64,000 nt of DNA from Bacteroidaceae bacterium (GCA_017416805.1 JAFQBB010000032.1:1-64000), one strand, 5' to 3'. Counted from the first letter of the stretch, positions 47,452 through 57,470 are shown. Made by a program: numbers and translations. The notes: generated from the letters alone by a model not told the origin.

Positions 47452-48222
47452 ATGAAAAATATCTATTTCCTTTCCGATGCCCATCTTGGATCGCGTGCCA
47501 TTGAGCATAGCCGTACCCATGAACGTCGTCTGGTCAACTTCCTTGACAGTATCAAACACAAGGCTGAGGCCATTTATCTGTTGGGCGATATGTTTGATTT
47601 CTGGTATGAGTTCAAATTGGTGGTTCCCAAGGGATACAGCCGTTTCTTGGGCAAACTTTCCGAATTGACAGATAGCGGTGTGGAGATTCATTATTTTACA
47701 GGTAATCATGACATGTGGTGTGGCGATTACTTGGAGCGCGAGTGTGGTGTCATTCTTCATCGCCAACCTCTGACGTGCGAATTGGGCGGACAGGAATTTT
47801 ATTTGGCCCATGGTGATGGTTTGGATTATGCCGACCGCAATTGGAAAGTACGCCTTATGCAGGCCATGTTTCATAGTCGTACGTTGCGTCGCCTGTTTTC
47901 TGCTCTTCATCCGCGGTGGAGTGTCGAGTTCGGTCTTGAATGGGCCAAGCACAGCCGTCTGAAACGTGTTGATGGCAAGGAACCTCCCTATCAGGGTGAA
48001 GACAAGGAGGGATTGGTCCTCTATGCCAAGGACTATCTTAAGGCCCATCCCACTATCAATTACTTCATTTTTGGCCATCGGCATATAGAATTGGACCTTA
48101 TGCTTGCCCGTGACAATCGTGTCGTTATTCTTGGCGATTGGATAAACACCTTTTCCTATGCCGTCTATGATGGCAATCAACTCATATTGGACCGATTCAT
48201 AGAAGGTGGGGTGATAGAGTAG
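47452..48222 (+). CDS. lpxH: UDP-2,3-diacylglucosamine pyrophosphatase
   Basis: 256 residues. Calcineurin-like metallophosphoesterase: FLSDAHLGSRA, YLLGDMFDFWYEF, YFTGNHDMW, LAHGDGLDY and FGHRHIEL give all metal ligands. Makes lipid X from UDP-2,3-diacylglucosamine in lipid A synthesis; lpxB, the next enzyme, is at 61.7 kb. Convergent with and directly abutting the alkaline phosphatase gene. Confidence 0.94.
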   Translation: MKNIYFLSDAHLGSRAIEHSRTHERRLVNFLDSIKHKAEAIYLLGDMFDFWYEFKLVVPKGYSRFLGKLSELTDSGVEIHYFTGNHDMWCGDYLERECGVILHRQPLTCELGGQEFYLAHGDGLDYADRNWKVRLMQAMFHSRTLRRLFSALHPRWSVEFGLEWAKHSRLKRVDGKEPPYQGEDKEGLVLYAKDYLKAHPTINYFIFGHRHIELDLMLARDNRVVILGDWINTFSYAVYDGNQLILDRFIEGGVIE

Positions 48223-49635
48223 TTACCATCCTGCCGCTTCGGCAATCTTTTGGGGCAGTTCGGCGTTGTCTGTGCGGTGACAGAACTTTTCGGCTCCGGC
48301 TCCGATGGAGAATACGGGGACATACCCGTTGGAATGGCTGCCACTCATCCATCCGACCATGGCGATTTCGTTGATTATTTCTTTGGCTGCGGTGGCCAAT
48401 CGTTCATCCTTTTGATACATGCTGGCATCGTAGGCGGCTTCTTGATTCTGGAAGTTGTCATCGTATGCCTTGCGCAGGCGTGCTTCTTGTCGTTTGGAGA
48501 GTTTCAGCGGATTCCACAGGCCAAAGTGTTCGGCGAGGAGTTGTTTGGCCATCTCCCAGGAAACTTTGTTGTTTGTCTCTCGGCGCAGTTCATTCAGTTT
48601 GTTGCTCAACTTGTTCACACTCATGCGCTGGTGCTTCAATGCTTGCAGATTAAGGGCATATTGTCCGGTGCCGAGTACGAAACCTCCCGTTTCATGATCG
48701 GCAGTTACGACGATAAGAGTCTCGTCGGGGTGTTGTTCGTAAAACTCATAGGCCACGCGGATGGCATTGTCGAAGTCCTCAATTTCAGCAAAGGTCGTGG
48801 CTGCATCGTTGGCATGGCAGGCCCAGTCAATCTTGCCGCCTTCTACCATAAAGAAGAAACCTTTGTCTGCATCTTTAGCCAAGAAGTTGATTCCCGCACG
48901 TGTTATCTCAGTCAGGGTGAGGTCTCCCTTCTCACGGTCGATGGCATAAGGTATTGCAGAGCGGTCACGGCGGCTGGCCGCTTCGTCTTGCAGAAGAACC
49001 ATCTTGGCCGCTTTGCGAGCCTTCTTTCTGTACTCCTTATATCCTCGTGCAAGGGTGTATCCTGCCTTCTCGCATTGTTCGTAAAGTGAGCCTTCTTCAG
49101 GTTTCTTTCCGGTAGGCTTCATGAAGTCAGAGCCTGCATAGAAGTCAAATCCTGTGCTGATAAGTTGGCGGCCGATGTTGTAATAGTCGCTACGGCTTGC
49201 TACATGTGCATAGAACGAAGCCGGGGTAGCATGGTCGATGCTGACACTTGTGGCTATGCCTACACGTGCGCCGGCCTCTTGTGCCCGTACGGCGATACTG
49301 TTGACCGGTGTTTGTTGGTCAGCTTGCATGCCAATTACTCCATTCTTGGTCTTCTTGCCTGTAGCCAGCGCTGTGCCTGATGCCGCCGAGTCGGTGACTC
49401 CATTTGTGGCAGAATAGGTGGTTGCCATGGTGGCATACGGGAATTGTGCAAACAGCAGTGGGGTAGTGCCTATGCGTCCTTCCAATTCGGCCCGATAGGC
49501 TTCGGTGCCATTCACTTGGTTTACTCCCATCCCATCACCGATGAAATAGAATACATACTTGGCCTGTTGGGCCCATAAAGGACAGCATACTGTTACGATG
49601 AACAGGAGCATCAATGATGTCAGTTCTCTTTTCAT
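48223..49635 (-). CDS. Alkaline phosphatase, secreted
   Basis: 470 residues, signal peptide ending LWAQ. FIGDGMGVNQ (metal Asp), VTDSAASGTALATGKKT (Ser nucleophile in DSAAS), VEGGKIDWACHAND and VVTADHETGGFV (metal ligands) identify the PhoA-type family. Periplasmic phosphate scavenging; activity on specific substrates cannot be told. No Pho box is visible. Its upstream spacer (49636-49964) is taken up by repeats. Confidence 0.95.
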   Translation of the reverse strand: MKRELTSLMLLFIVTVCCPLWAQQAKYVFYFIGDGMGVNQVNGTEAYRAELEGRIGTTPLLFAQFPYATMATTYSATNGVTDSAASGTALATGKKTKNGVIGMQADQQTPVNSIAVRAQEAGARVGIATSVSIDHATPASFYAHVASRSDYYNIGRQLISTGFDFYAGSDFMKPTGKKPEEGSLYEQCEKAGYTLARGYKEYRKKARKAAKMVLLQDEAASRRDRSAIPYAIDREKGDLTLTEITRAGINFLAKDADKGFFFMVEGGKIDWACHANDAATTFAEIEDFDNAIRVAYEFYEQHPDETLIVVTADHETGGFVLGTGQYALNLQALKHQRMSVNKLSNKLNELRRETNNKVSWEMAKQLLAEHFGLWNPLKLSKRQEARLRKAYDDNFQNQEAAYDASMYQKDERLATAAKEIINEIAMVGWMSGSHSNGYVPVFSIGAGAEKFCHRTDNAELPQKIAEAAGW

Positions 49636-49964
49636 ACGAAATTTCAGTTATAGACTTACTTTATTTATGTTTGGTTCGGGGTAAGCCCCTCATCTGTTTC
49701 ACAGTCGCAAGTAGTTCTTTTTCCTTTTTTTTGAGTGTCCCACTAAGTTTCCTCAATCCTCTTCCGCCTGTGCTCCCGAAGCTGGGGATGTGTCAAAATG
49801 CTTTCTTTTCATTCTTTAGACGCGTCATCTGCGTCTAAAAAGTTAATTATGACACACCCTCTGGCCAAAGGCCGGGGGAGTTCCGATAGAGGCAACCCCG
49901 TAGGGGGAGGGAGTTCAAAAAAAACTTGCGGGACTTAAGTTACTTCAGGTTGTATGCCTGATTC
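49636..49964. other. Spacer with GTGTCA..TGACAC repeat
   Basis: Copy at 49790-49855 begins GTGTCAAAATGC and ends AATTATGACAC; core GACGCGTCATCTGCGTC is self-complementary. The rest contains a GGCCAAAGGCC palindrome (49863-49873) and GTAGGGGGAGGG low-complexity DNA. No gene. Confidence 0.65.
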
Positions 49965-51023
49965 TCATCCCATTGTTTCCCGATAGAAGTCAAGCATCTC
50001 TTCTATCTCCTTTCGTGTGGCACTTTGGTTTATACGGATATCTCCTACTTCTCCTAACAGGGTGAAATTGATGATGCCCGAACTGTTTTTCTTGTCGTGG
50101 GTCATGAATTGGTACAGACGGTCGTACTGCTTGCAGTCAAAAGCGAAAGTGCCGTATGTGTCGCGGATAAACCGGACAGTCTGACGCATCTTCTCTTGTG
50201 GGAATCCGGTCTTGATACATGACAAGTAGAGTTCGCAAACCATGCCCCATGCCACAGCATAACCATGCAGGTGCGGACGGCCTTCCTCCAAAGCCAGACT
50301 TTCGAAGGCATGTCCTACGGTGTGTCCTAAATTAAGAGCTTTGCGGATGCCGTGTTCCAAGGGGTCTTGTCCTACTATATCTTCTTTGATGCGGACACTT
50401 TTGGCTACCAGTTCCTGAAGCAGCTTGTAATCTATGTCGTGCAGGTCGAAGTCCAACAGTTCAGCCCAATGGGTGGTATTGCTGATCAGGCCATGCTTTA
50501 ACATTTCTGCATAGCCGGAGGCTACATTCTCATAATCCAACGTACGCAGGAAATCGGTGTCAATGAGTACGCTGCGTGCAGGCGAGAATACTCCAACTTC
50601 GTTTTTCAATCCGTTAAAGTTGATGCCTGTTTTCCCTCCGACTGATGCATCTACCATGGCCAATAGAGTGGTGGGGATGTTGATGTAGGCAATCCCCCGT
50701 TTGAAGGTGGAAGCTGCAAATCCCCCTAAATCGGTTACCATGCCGCCTCCTAAATTAAGCATCAGTGAGTGGCGTGTGCCACCTTTGTCACCTAATTGCT
50801 TCCATACGTGGGCTAAAGTTTCGATGGTTTTATGTGTATCTGTAGCGCCTATTGTGATGTGTTCGGCATTGGCAAGGCAACAGAAGTTGTTTGTCAATGG
50901 CAGGCAATATTGTTGTGTACATTCATCCGTAAGGATAAATAGTTTGTCGTGTCGGTTTTTCTCAAGCGCCTTTGTCAGGCTCTTTTCCAAGTCTTGGGAT
51001 AGAATAACTTCTTGTTTGTCCAT
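49965..51023 (-). CDS. aroB: 3-Dehydroquinate synthase
   Basis: 352 residues from ATG 51023 (MDKQEVILSQDLEK; upstream frame is excluded by the -7 box). NAD-binding GGGMVTDLGGFAASTFKRG, NIPTTLLAMVDASVGGKTGINF, YAEMLKHG, and metal His in LNLGHTVGHAFE and HLHGYAVAWGM. Second step of the shikimate pathway. Monocistronic. Confidence 0.96.
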   Translation of the reverse strand: MDKQEVILSQDLEKSLTKALEKNRHDKLFILTDECTQQYCLPLTNNFCCLANAEHITIGATDTHKTIETLAHVWKQLGDKGGTRHSLMLNLGGGMVTDLGGFAASTFKRGIAYINIPTTLLAMVDASVGGKTGINFNGLKNEVGVFSPARSVLIDTDFLRTLDYENVASGYAEMLKHGLISNTTHWAELLDFDLHDIDYKLLQELVAKSVRIKEDIVGQDPLEHGIRKALNLGHTVGHAFESLALEEGRPHLHGYAVAWGMVCELYLSCIKTGFPQEKMRQTVRFIRDTYGTFAFDCKQYDRLYQFMTHDKKNSSGIINFTLLGEVGDIRINQSATRKEIEEMLDFYRETMG

Positions 51024-51056
51024 TGTCTTGTTTATAGGAAGTCTGATTTTGGAAGG

Positions 51057-51087
51057 CAAAAGTAGTATAAAGTCGGTGAAGAACAAA
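51057..51087 (-). promoter_or_regulatory. Promoter of aroB
   Basis: Minus strand: -33 TTTG (51087-51084), 19-bp spacer, -7 TACTTTTG (51064-51057), 34 bp before ATG 51023. Confidence 0.8.
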
Positions 51088-51223
51088 ATAACTTTATAAA
51101 ATTCTCTATGTTTGGCCGATCCTTTTTTTGCCCTTCATCTATTTTATACACCACTAAATTGGAGAAGAAACATTTTTTTTATAAAAAGTTTGTGGTTTGT
51201 AAGGTTGATATGACAAAATGTAG

Positions 51224-51231
51224 TATTTTTG
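51224..51231 (+). promoter_or_regulatory. -7 box TATTTTTG of pta-ackA
   Basis: TATTTTTG 45 bp before ATG 51277; nearest TTTG is 24 bp upstream. Confidence 0.6.
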
Positions 51232-51276
51232 CAATCTGTTAACCCGTTTACTTTAAAAACTAAATATTAATAACGT

Positions 51277-52287
51277 ATGGACTTAATCAGCGAAATTATT
51301 GCACGTGCGAAAGCAAACAAACAGCGTATTGTTCTTCCCGAAGGTACTGAAGAACGTACATTGAAAGCTGCCGACCAATTGCTGGCCGACGAAGTGGCAG
51401 AACTTATTCTTATCGGTAATCCGTCAGAAATCAAGGAACTGGCCGATAAGTTTGGTCTGACAAACATTGGTAAGGCTACCATCATTGACCCTGAGAATCA
51501 TCCGAAGAAGGAGGAATACGCTGAACTCCTTTGCGAGTTGCGTAAGAAAAAAGGTATGACTATTGAAGAGGCCCGCAAATTGGTGCTTGACCCTCTTTAT
51601 CTGGGTTGTCTTATCATCAAGGCAGGCGATGCTGATGGTCAGTTGGCCGGTGCTCGCAATACGACAGGCAACGTGCTCCGTCCGGCATTGCAGATTATCA
51701 AAACCTCTCCGGGCATCACTTGCGTGTCAGGTGCAATGCTGATGGTGACACAGACTCCGCAATATGGCGAAAACGGTGTGCTTGTGGTAGGTGACGTGGC
51801 TGTGACTCCAATGCCCGATGCGGCACAATTGTCACAGATTGCTGTTTGTACAGCACAGACTGCAAAGGCTGTGGCCGGATTTGAAGATCCCCGTGTGGCC
51901 ATGTTGAGCTTCTCTACTAAAGGCTCGGCCAAGCATGAGGTTGTAGATAAGGTTACTGAAGCTTTGGCTATGGCCAAAGAGTTGGCACCAGAGTTGAAGA
52001 TTGATGGCGAACTGCAGGCCGATGCGGCTCTTGTTCCTTCTGTTGGAAGCAGCAAGGCTCCGGGTAGTGAGATTGCAGGAAAGGCCAATGTCCTTGTATT
52101 CCCTAATCTTGAAGTAGGAAACATTGCCTACAAGTTGGTACAGCGCTTGGGCAATGCAGATGCTATCGGTCCCATCCTTCAGGGTATTGCCCGTCCTGTA
52201 AATGACCTTTCACGTGGCTGCTCTGTAGAAGATGTCTATAAGATGGTGGCCATTACGGCCAATCAGGCTATTGCTGCAAAGGGATAA
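51277..52287 (+). CDS. pta: Phosphate acetyltransferase
   Basis: 336 residues, the short form. MDLISEIIARAKANKQRIVLPEGTEERTL, LILIGNPSEI, AGARNTTGNVLRPALQIIK, and GSSKAPGSEIAGKANVLVFPN are hallmarks. Converts acetyl-CoA and phosphate to acetyl phosphate; with the kinase 56 bp downstream it makes the main ATP-yielding acetate pathway of fermentation. Confidence 0.97.
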   Translation: MDLISEIIARAKANKQRIVLPEGTEERTLKAADQLLADEVAELILIGNPSEIKELADKFGLTNIGKATIIDPENHPKKEEYAELLCELRKKKGMTIEEARKLVLDPLYLGCLIIKAGDADGQLAGARNTTGNVLRPALQIIKTSPGITCVSGAMLMVTQTPQYGENGVLVVGDVAVTPMPDAAQLSQIAVCTAQTAKAVAGFEDPRVAMLSFSTKGSAKHEVVDKVTEALAMAKELAPELKIDGELQADAALVPSVGSSKAPGSEIAGKANVLVFPNLEVGNIAYKLVQRLGNADAIGPILQGIARPVNDLSRGCSVEDVYKMVAITANQAIAAKG

Positions 52288-52294
52288 AAGCTTG

Positions 52295-52343
52295 TGCATA
52301 GTAAATTGTAAATGAAGTTGCATAGTAAATTGTAAATGAAGTT
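52295..52343 (+). repeat. 24-bp direct repeat abutting ackA start
   Basis: GCATAGTAAATTGTAAATGAAGTT occurs twice in tandem (52297-52320 and 52321-52344 approx.); the second copy ends at the ackA ATG. Related to the leader of the DUF3109 gene. Confidence 0.75.
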
Positions 52344-53540
52344 ATGAAAATCTTAGTGTTGAACTGTGGAAGTTCGTCTATCAAATACAAACTCTTTGAG
52401 ATGGAGACTAAAGAGGTTCTTGCTCAAGGAGGAATTGAGAAAATCGGTTTGCCGGGTTCTTTCTTGAAACTGACATTGCCTGATGGCGAGAAGAAAATCC
52501 TGGAGAAGGACATACCTGAGCATACCGTAGGAGTGGAGTTTATATTCCAGACATTGACAAGTGCCGAATATGGAGCATTGAAGTCGTTGGACGAATTGGA
52601 TGCTGTAGGTCATCGTATGGTACACGGTGGCGAACGCTTCAGTGAGTCTGTCGTGTTGAACAAAGAGGTGCTCGATGCCTTTACTGCTTGCAATGACTTG
52701 GCTCCTCTGCACAATCCTGCCAATCTGAAGGGTGTGAATGCCGTATCGGCCTTGTTGCCCAATATTCCGCAGGTTGGAGTCTTTGATACCGCTTTCCACC
52801 AGACAATGCCGGCTCATGCCTACATGTATGCAGTGCCATACGAATTGTATGAAAAGTATGGTGTGCGCCGTTATGGATTCCACGGAACCTCTCACCGCTA
52901 CGTGTCACAGCGTGTATGCGAATTCCTTGGCATTCCTGTTGAGGGTAGTCGTATCATTACCTGTCATGTCGGTAACGGAGGCTCCATTTCGGCCGTAAAG
53001 GATGGCAAGTGCGTGGATACCACTATGGGACTCACTCCGCTTGAAGGCCTGATGATGGGTACCCGTTCGGGCGATATTGATGGTGGTGCCGTTACTTTCA
53101 TTATGGAAAAAGAGGGATTGGATGCTACGGGTGTTTCCAACCTCTTGAACAAGAAGTCCGGTTTGGCCGGTATCTCTTGCATCTCGTCCGATATGCGCGA
53201 GGTGGCCTCGGCTGCAAAAGCAGGAAACGAACGCGCCCAATTGGCTCTTGACATGTATTTCTATCGCATCAAGAAGTATATAGGAGCATACGCAGCTGCT
53301 ATGGGCGGTGTGGATGTCATCCTCTTTACCGGTGGAGTAGGAGAGAACCAGGCTGATTGCCGTGAGATATCTTGCTCAGGTTTGGAGTATATGGGCGTGA
53401 AGATTGACCGTGCGGTCAATGAGACAATTCATGGTGATGAAGCTGTTATCTCAACAGCCGATTCCAAGGTGAAGGTTGTTGTTATTCCTACCGATGAGGA
53501 GATGATGATTGCTTCCGACACCATGGCCTTGTTGAAATAA
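52344..53540 (+). CDS. ackA: Acetate kinase
   Basis: 398 residues. MKILVLNCGSSSIKYKLFEM (ASKHA phosphate motif), HRMVHGGERF, FDTAFHQTMP, RYGFHGTSHRYVSQR, HVGNGGS and ILFTGGVGENQ. Transfers phosphate from acetyl phosphate to ADP. Downstream of pta. Confidence 0.97.
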   Translation: MKILVLNCGSSSIKYKLFEMETKEVLAQGGIEKIGLPGSFLKLTLPDGEKKILEKDIPEHTVGVEFIFQTLTSAEYGALKSLDELDAVGHRMVHGGERFSESVVLNKEVLDAFTACNDLAPLHNPANLKGVNAVSALLPNIPQVGVFDTAFHQTMPAHAYMYAVPYELYEKYGVRRYGFHGTSHRYVSQRVCEFLGIPVEGSRIITCHVGNGGSISAVKDGKCVDTTMGLTPLEGLMMGTRSGDIDGGAVTFIMEKEGLDATGVSNLLNKKSGLAGISCISSDMREVASAAKAGNERAQLALDMYFYRIKKYIGAYAAAMGGVDVILFTGGVGENQADCREISCSGLEYMGVKIDRAVNETIHGDEAVISTADSKVKVVVIPTDEEMMIASDTMALLK

Positions 53541-53937
53541 TGTTTCTTTAGTGACTAACTACTAGTGACTAGCTACTAGCTACGAGTGGGTCATGTGGCA
53601 CAGATTTTTTAGACGCGGATGACGCAGATAAATTAAACCTATCGGGTATAATAGGAAGGAATAATCTGCGTCATCTGCGCAATCTGCGGATGAAAAGTGA
53701 ATTATGACACAGTCCCGAAAATGTGATGCTGGCATATCGCCGGGCACCCACAAGGGATGCCCCTACGGGAATCACGGTGCAATACATTCGGCCTTTTTTC
53801 GCTCCGCTCAGGGGGGACTTCTCCCCAAAGAGCGAAGCAATATCTCCCTTTTCTCGCTATCGCTCAAGGAAACTTCCCTTTATCTACAAAAAAAGTAGAA
53901 CTTGCGAAACTTAAATTCTTTATACCTCCTTCAATCA
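53541..53937. other. Spacer with tandem and palindromic repeats
   Basis: Contains 14-bp-like AGTGACTA.CTACT units (53549-53590); a GTGGCA...TGACAC repeat of 116 bp (53595-53710) whose arms GATGACGCAGAT and ATCTGCGTCATC pair; and CGGGCACCCACAAGGGATGCCCC (53741-53765), a reversed variant of which recurs at 57611-57643. No gene is supported. Confidence 0.65.
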
Positions 53938-55428
53938 ATGAAAAAGATTTCCTTATTTGCAATTCTGTTGGTATGGCTTGCAGGGGCTATGGCCCAGAAT
54001 CCCCCAAAACGGGAGTTCCGTGGGGCGTGGATACAATGCGTGAACGGACAGTTTATGGGCATGGGCACGGAGCAGATGCAACGCCTCCTGACTTCCCAAC
54101 TGGACAGCTTGCAGCAGGTCGGCATCAATGCCATAATCTTTCAGGTGCGCCCCGAGGGCGATGCGCTGTACCAGTCGGCATTCGAGCCATGGAGCCGTTA
54201 TCTGACAGGAAAGCAAGGTCAGGCCCCTTCGCCCATGTGGGACCCGTTGCAGTTTATGATTGACGAGTGCCACCGCCGCAACATGGAGCTTCATGCCTGG
54301 ATCAATCCGTATCGTGCCCGCACCAAGGGGACGGTAGAGATGGCCTCTTATCATCCCGCCAAGTTGTATCCGGACCGTTTCATTGAGTATGAAGGACAGC
54401 TTTTCTTTGACCCCGGTCAGCCGGAAAACCGTAAGTATATATGTAAAGTTGTAGCCGACATTGTGGAGAGGTATGACGTGGATGCCATCCACATGGACGA
54501 CTATTTCTATCCCTATCCTGTTAATGGGGTGCCTTTCAATGACGATGTCACCTTTGCCCGTTACGGACGTGGCTTTGCCGACCGTGGAGATTGGCGCAGG
54601 GATAATGTGAACCAGCTTATCCGCGAAGTGCAAAGCACGGTGCGCGGATTGAAACCCTGGGTGAAGTTCGGGGTCAGTCCTTTCGGCATCTGGCGCAACA
54701 AGAAGAGCGACCCCGAGGGGAGCGAGACCAACGGCCTGCAGAACTATGACCAGCTGTATGCCGACGTCCTGCTGTGGGTCAACGAAGGTTGGGTCGATTA
54801 TAACATACCGCAGGTCTATTGGGAAATCGGGCATCCTGCTGCCGATTATGCCACACTTGTCGGGTGGTGGGCAGGGAAAGCCTCAAACCGTCCCCTCTTT
54901 ATCGGGCAAGATGTGGTGCGCACAGTGAAGCATGCCGACCCTGAGAATCCCTCCGTTCACCAGCTGCAGGCCAAGATGGAGATGCAGCGCTCGCTCACAG
55001 CCATCGGCGGCAGTTGCCAATGGCCGGCCAGTGAGGTGGTTGATAATACAGGAAACTATCGGACCCTCTTGAAGCAGAACTACCACCAGTTCCCCTCCTT
55101 GCAACCCGCCTTCCCCTTTATGGACGATGAGGCCCCCAAAAAGGTACGCAAGGTGAAAGTGGTCTGGACTGAGGATGGTCCCGTACTCTTCTGGACAGCC
55201 CCCAAGGCCAAGACCGAGATGGACCGTGCCCGCCAATACGTGGTCTATCGTTTCCCTAAAGGTGAGAAGGTGAATCTGGACGACCCCTCCCGCATCGTCG
55301 CCATCACATCGAAAACATTCCTTGAACTCCCCTATCAGGGCGGCAAGCAGAAATGGAGTTACGTCGTTACAGCCCTCGACCGTTTGCACAACGAGTCAAA
55401 ACCTGTCAAGAAGAGTGTGAAACTGTAA
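53938..55428 (+). CDS. GHL10 (YngK/DigH-like) glycosyl hydrolase
   Basis: 496 residues from ATG 53938. Signal peptide MKKISLFAILLVWLAGAMAQ, then GHL10 barrel: REFRGAWIQCVNG, NAIIFQVRPEGDALYQSA, EPWSRYLTG, LHAWINPYRAR, VDAIHMDDYFYPYP (catalytic Asp region), VKFGVSPFGIWRN, YNIPQVYWEIG; and an Ig-like C-terminus (~400-496). E. coli DigH of this family cleaves glycan strands lacking stem peptides at the divisome; similar action on peptidoglycan or capsule is inferred. Confidence 0.9.
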   Translation: MKKISLFAILLVWLAGAMAQNPPKREFRGAWIQCVNGQFMGMGTEQMQRLLTSQLDSLQQVGINAIIFQVRPEGDALYQSAFEPWSRYLTGKQGQAPSPMWDPLQFMIDECHRRNMELHAWINPYRARTKGTVEMASYHPAKLYPDRFIEYEGQLFFDPGQPENRKYICKVVADIVERYDVDAIHMDDYFYPYPVNGVPFNDDVTFARYGRGFADRGDWRRDNVNQLIREVQSTVRGLKPWVKFGVSPFGIWRNKKSDPEGSETNGLQNYDQLYADVLLWVNEGWVDYNIPQVYWEIGHPAADYATLVGWWAGKASNRPLFIGQDVVRTVKHADPENPSVHQLQAKMEMQRSLTAIGGSCQWPASEVVDNTGNYRTLLKQNYHQFPSLQPAFPFMDDEAPKKVRKVKVVWTEDGPVLFWTAPKAKTEMDRARQYVVYRFPKGEKVNLDDPSRIVAITSKTFLELPYQGGKQKWSYVVTALDRLHNESKPVKKSVKL

Positions 55429-55483
55429 TATTGTTTGTCGGGATTCGATTGCCGAGTTGCAAGGATTAGTAATAGTTCTTATT

Positions 55484-55941
55484 TTAACGTGAGTTCGATG
55501 AATTCAAAATAGAGTAAACTGTGTATCTAATGTCCTTTGTACATTGATACACGGCTTTTTCGGAAACATACAATATGCGGCAATAGTTCCCAACATGTTT
55601 ACGATAAAATTGTCAAAGCAGCGATGCCTTGAGTGTTCCACTTGTGCAATATTCTTAAGTTCATCATTAACAGTTTCAATGACAGCCCTTTTACGTAACA
55701 ACAATTTGTCTGAAACACTCATCAATGCTCCTTTCATATTACTTTTCAGCGTATATTTTGCTGTCATCTTATCAAAAAACTTGCAGAAATCATCTGCCAT
55801 ACAGAATAATTCTGTAATTTTGTCCGCGGTGAGCATAGCGATTATTATTTGTAATTCTTTGTAATTGACACTATAAAGATACAATAATCTTCGCTAATCA
55901 CCAAATTTACAGACAATTAAAATTCGTCGAACTCACGTTAA
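55484..55941. mobile_element. Internally deleted IS982-type element
   Basis: Terminal inverted repeats 55484-55504 and 55921-55941 agree at 20 of 21 positions (TTAACGTGAGTTCGA then T/C then GAATT). Length ~458 bp against about 1 kb for intact IS982 members. It contains a fused transposase remnant on the minus strand. No clear target duplication. Confidence 0.8.
55504..55836 (-). pseudogene. IS982-family transposase, central DDE part deleted
   Basis: 110 codons, open frame. N-terminal ~31 residues (MLTADKITELFCMADDFCKFF) and C-terminal ~75 residues (KLLLRKRAVIETVNDELKN, HRCFDNFIVNMLGTIAAYCMFPKKP) match the ends of IS982 transposases; the central catalytic DDE region is missing, apparently removed in frame near KSNMKGALMS. 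Cannot be an active transposase; could be a DNA-binding remnant or be mobilised in trans. Its stop lies inside the left TIR. Confidence 0.8.
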
Positions 55942-56205
55942 ATAAATTTTCAGGGCAGACCGGGTTTGACCGCCCGTCTGCTCACTATCGCCCTCCCCAG
56001 AGGCTCAGATTGTAGAGTTGGAAGAGGTGTTTATGGATATTTATAGTGGTGCTTTCATTAAGCAAGAAGTAATAGAATACGCATCAATAATAAACTCCCA
56101 AGCCGGGCGGGAGACATAAGTGTGAGGATATATCAATCATATTCTGATTGGCAGACAGATGGAATGAATAATAAAACAATATCAATTTAAAACAATAAAA
56201 AGACT
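55942..56205. other. Spacer before sstT
   Basis: 264 bp without a recognisable gene or promoter box; ends with an AT-rich leader (AATAATAAAACAATATCAATTTAAAAC) before the sstT ATG. Confidence 0.5.
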
Positions 56206-57444
56206 ATGAAAACGCTGAAGGCTATCATCGGTGCGTGGCAGCAGACCAATTTGATGCTGCGTATCTTCGTCGGCATCGTTGCAGGCTCCGTGCTGGCACT
56301 GACCGTGCCGGGCATTAGTGTAGTATCCATGTTGGGCGATCTCTTTGTGGGGGCACTTAAGGCGATGGCACCCGTATTGGTGGCCGTACTCGTCACCTCG
56401 TCGGTGGCAACGGCTCGTGCCGGGCTGGGTAGCCGTTTCCGCACGGTCATCACCCTCTATATGCTCACCACGCTGATGGCAGCCGTAGTGGCTGTAGTAG
56501 CTAGTTTCCTCTTTCCTGTAGGAATAGCCTTGGCCGATGTGCAGGGTGCTTCGGGCAGTGCACCGGGAGCGTTGGGCGATGTGTTCCGCAACATTGTCGG
56601 CAGTGTGATGAGCAACCCCGTCACCGCCATAGCCAATGCCAACTACCTGAGTATCCTCTTCTGGGCGGTAGTCATCGGTATAGCATTGAAGATGGTGGCA
56701 AGCGAACAGACCATCGGTAGCCTCCGCCAATGGGCCGATGCCGTATCGAAAGTAGTGGCGTGGATTATCCAATGTGCCCCGTTCGGTATTCTCGGTTTGG
56801 TCTATACCACCGTATCGCAGAGTGGTTTGGAAATCTTTACCACCTACGGCAAGCTGCTGCTGTTGCTTATCGGCTGTATGCTGCTGGTATCACTCGTGCT
56901 CAACCCTATCATCGTGGGCTGTATGCTCCGACGCAACCCCTATCCATTGGTGTGGCGTTGCCTGAAGGAGAGCGCAGTGAGTGCATTCTTTACCCGCTCT
57001 TCGGCAGCCAATATCCCGGTGAATATGGAGCTGTGCAAGCGCATGGGCATTGACAAGGACTTCTATTCGGTGAGCATCCCGCTTGGCAGCATTATCAATA
57101 TGGACGGTGCGGCTATCACCATTACCGTGATGACCCTCGCCACCTGCTATACCTTGGGAGTCGACATCTCATTTGCGAGTGCCTTGCTGCTCAGCATCAT
57201 TGCCACCTTGGGTGCCTGTGGCACATCGGGCGTGGCTGGCGGTTCGCTGTTGCTGATACCTATGGCATGCTCACTCTTCGGCATCTCGGGCGATGTGGCT
57301 ATGCAGGTGGTGGCGGTAGGCTTCATCATCGGTGTGGTACAGGACTCTGTAGAAACCGCCCTCAACTCCAGCGGTGATGCGATGTTCACCATTGCCTCGG
57401 AGATGCGCGAGCGGATGAAGCGAGGAGAGAAAGTAGAGTTTTAA
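56206..57444 (+). CDS. sstT: Serine/threonine:sodium symporter
   Basis: 412 residues. DAACS (glutamate-transporter fold) member of the SstT subgroup: LMLRIFVGIVAGSVLALTVP, MAPVLVAVLVTSSVATA, SAFFTRSSAANIPVNMELCKRMG (HP1-type Ser-rich loop), PLGSIINMDGAAITITVMTLA (NMDGxx), and GACGTSGVAGGSLLLIP (HP2). Sodium-driven uptake of serine and threonine. Flanked by an IS982 remnant and a gene-free stretch. Confidence 0.93.
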   Translation: MKTLKAIIGAWQQTNLMLRIFVGIVAGSVLALTVPGISVVSMLGDLFVGALKAMAPVLVAVLVTSSVATARAGLGSRFRTVITLYMLTTLMAAVVAVVASFLFPVGIALADVQGASGSAPGALGDVFRNIVGSVMSNPVTAIANANYLSILFWAVVIGIALKMVASEQTIGSLRQWADAVSKVVAWIIQCAPFGILGLVYTTVSQSGLEIFTTYGKLLLLLIGCMLLVSLVLNPIIVGCMLRRNPYPLVWRCLKESAVSAFFTRSSAANIPVNMELCKRMGIDKDFYSVSIPLGSIINMDGAAITITVMTLATCYTLGVDISFASALLLSIIATLGACGTSGVAGGSLLLIPMACSLFGISGDVAMQVVAVGFIIGVVQDSVETALNSSGDAMFTIASEMRERMKRGEKVEF

Positions 57445-57470
57445 TGGATTAACAATATTATTACAACACT

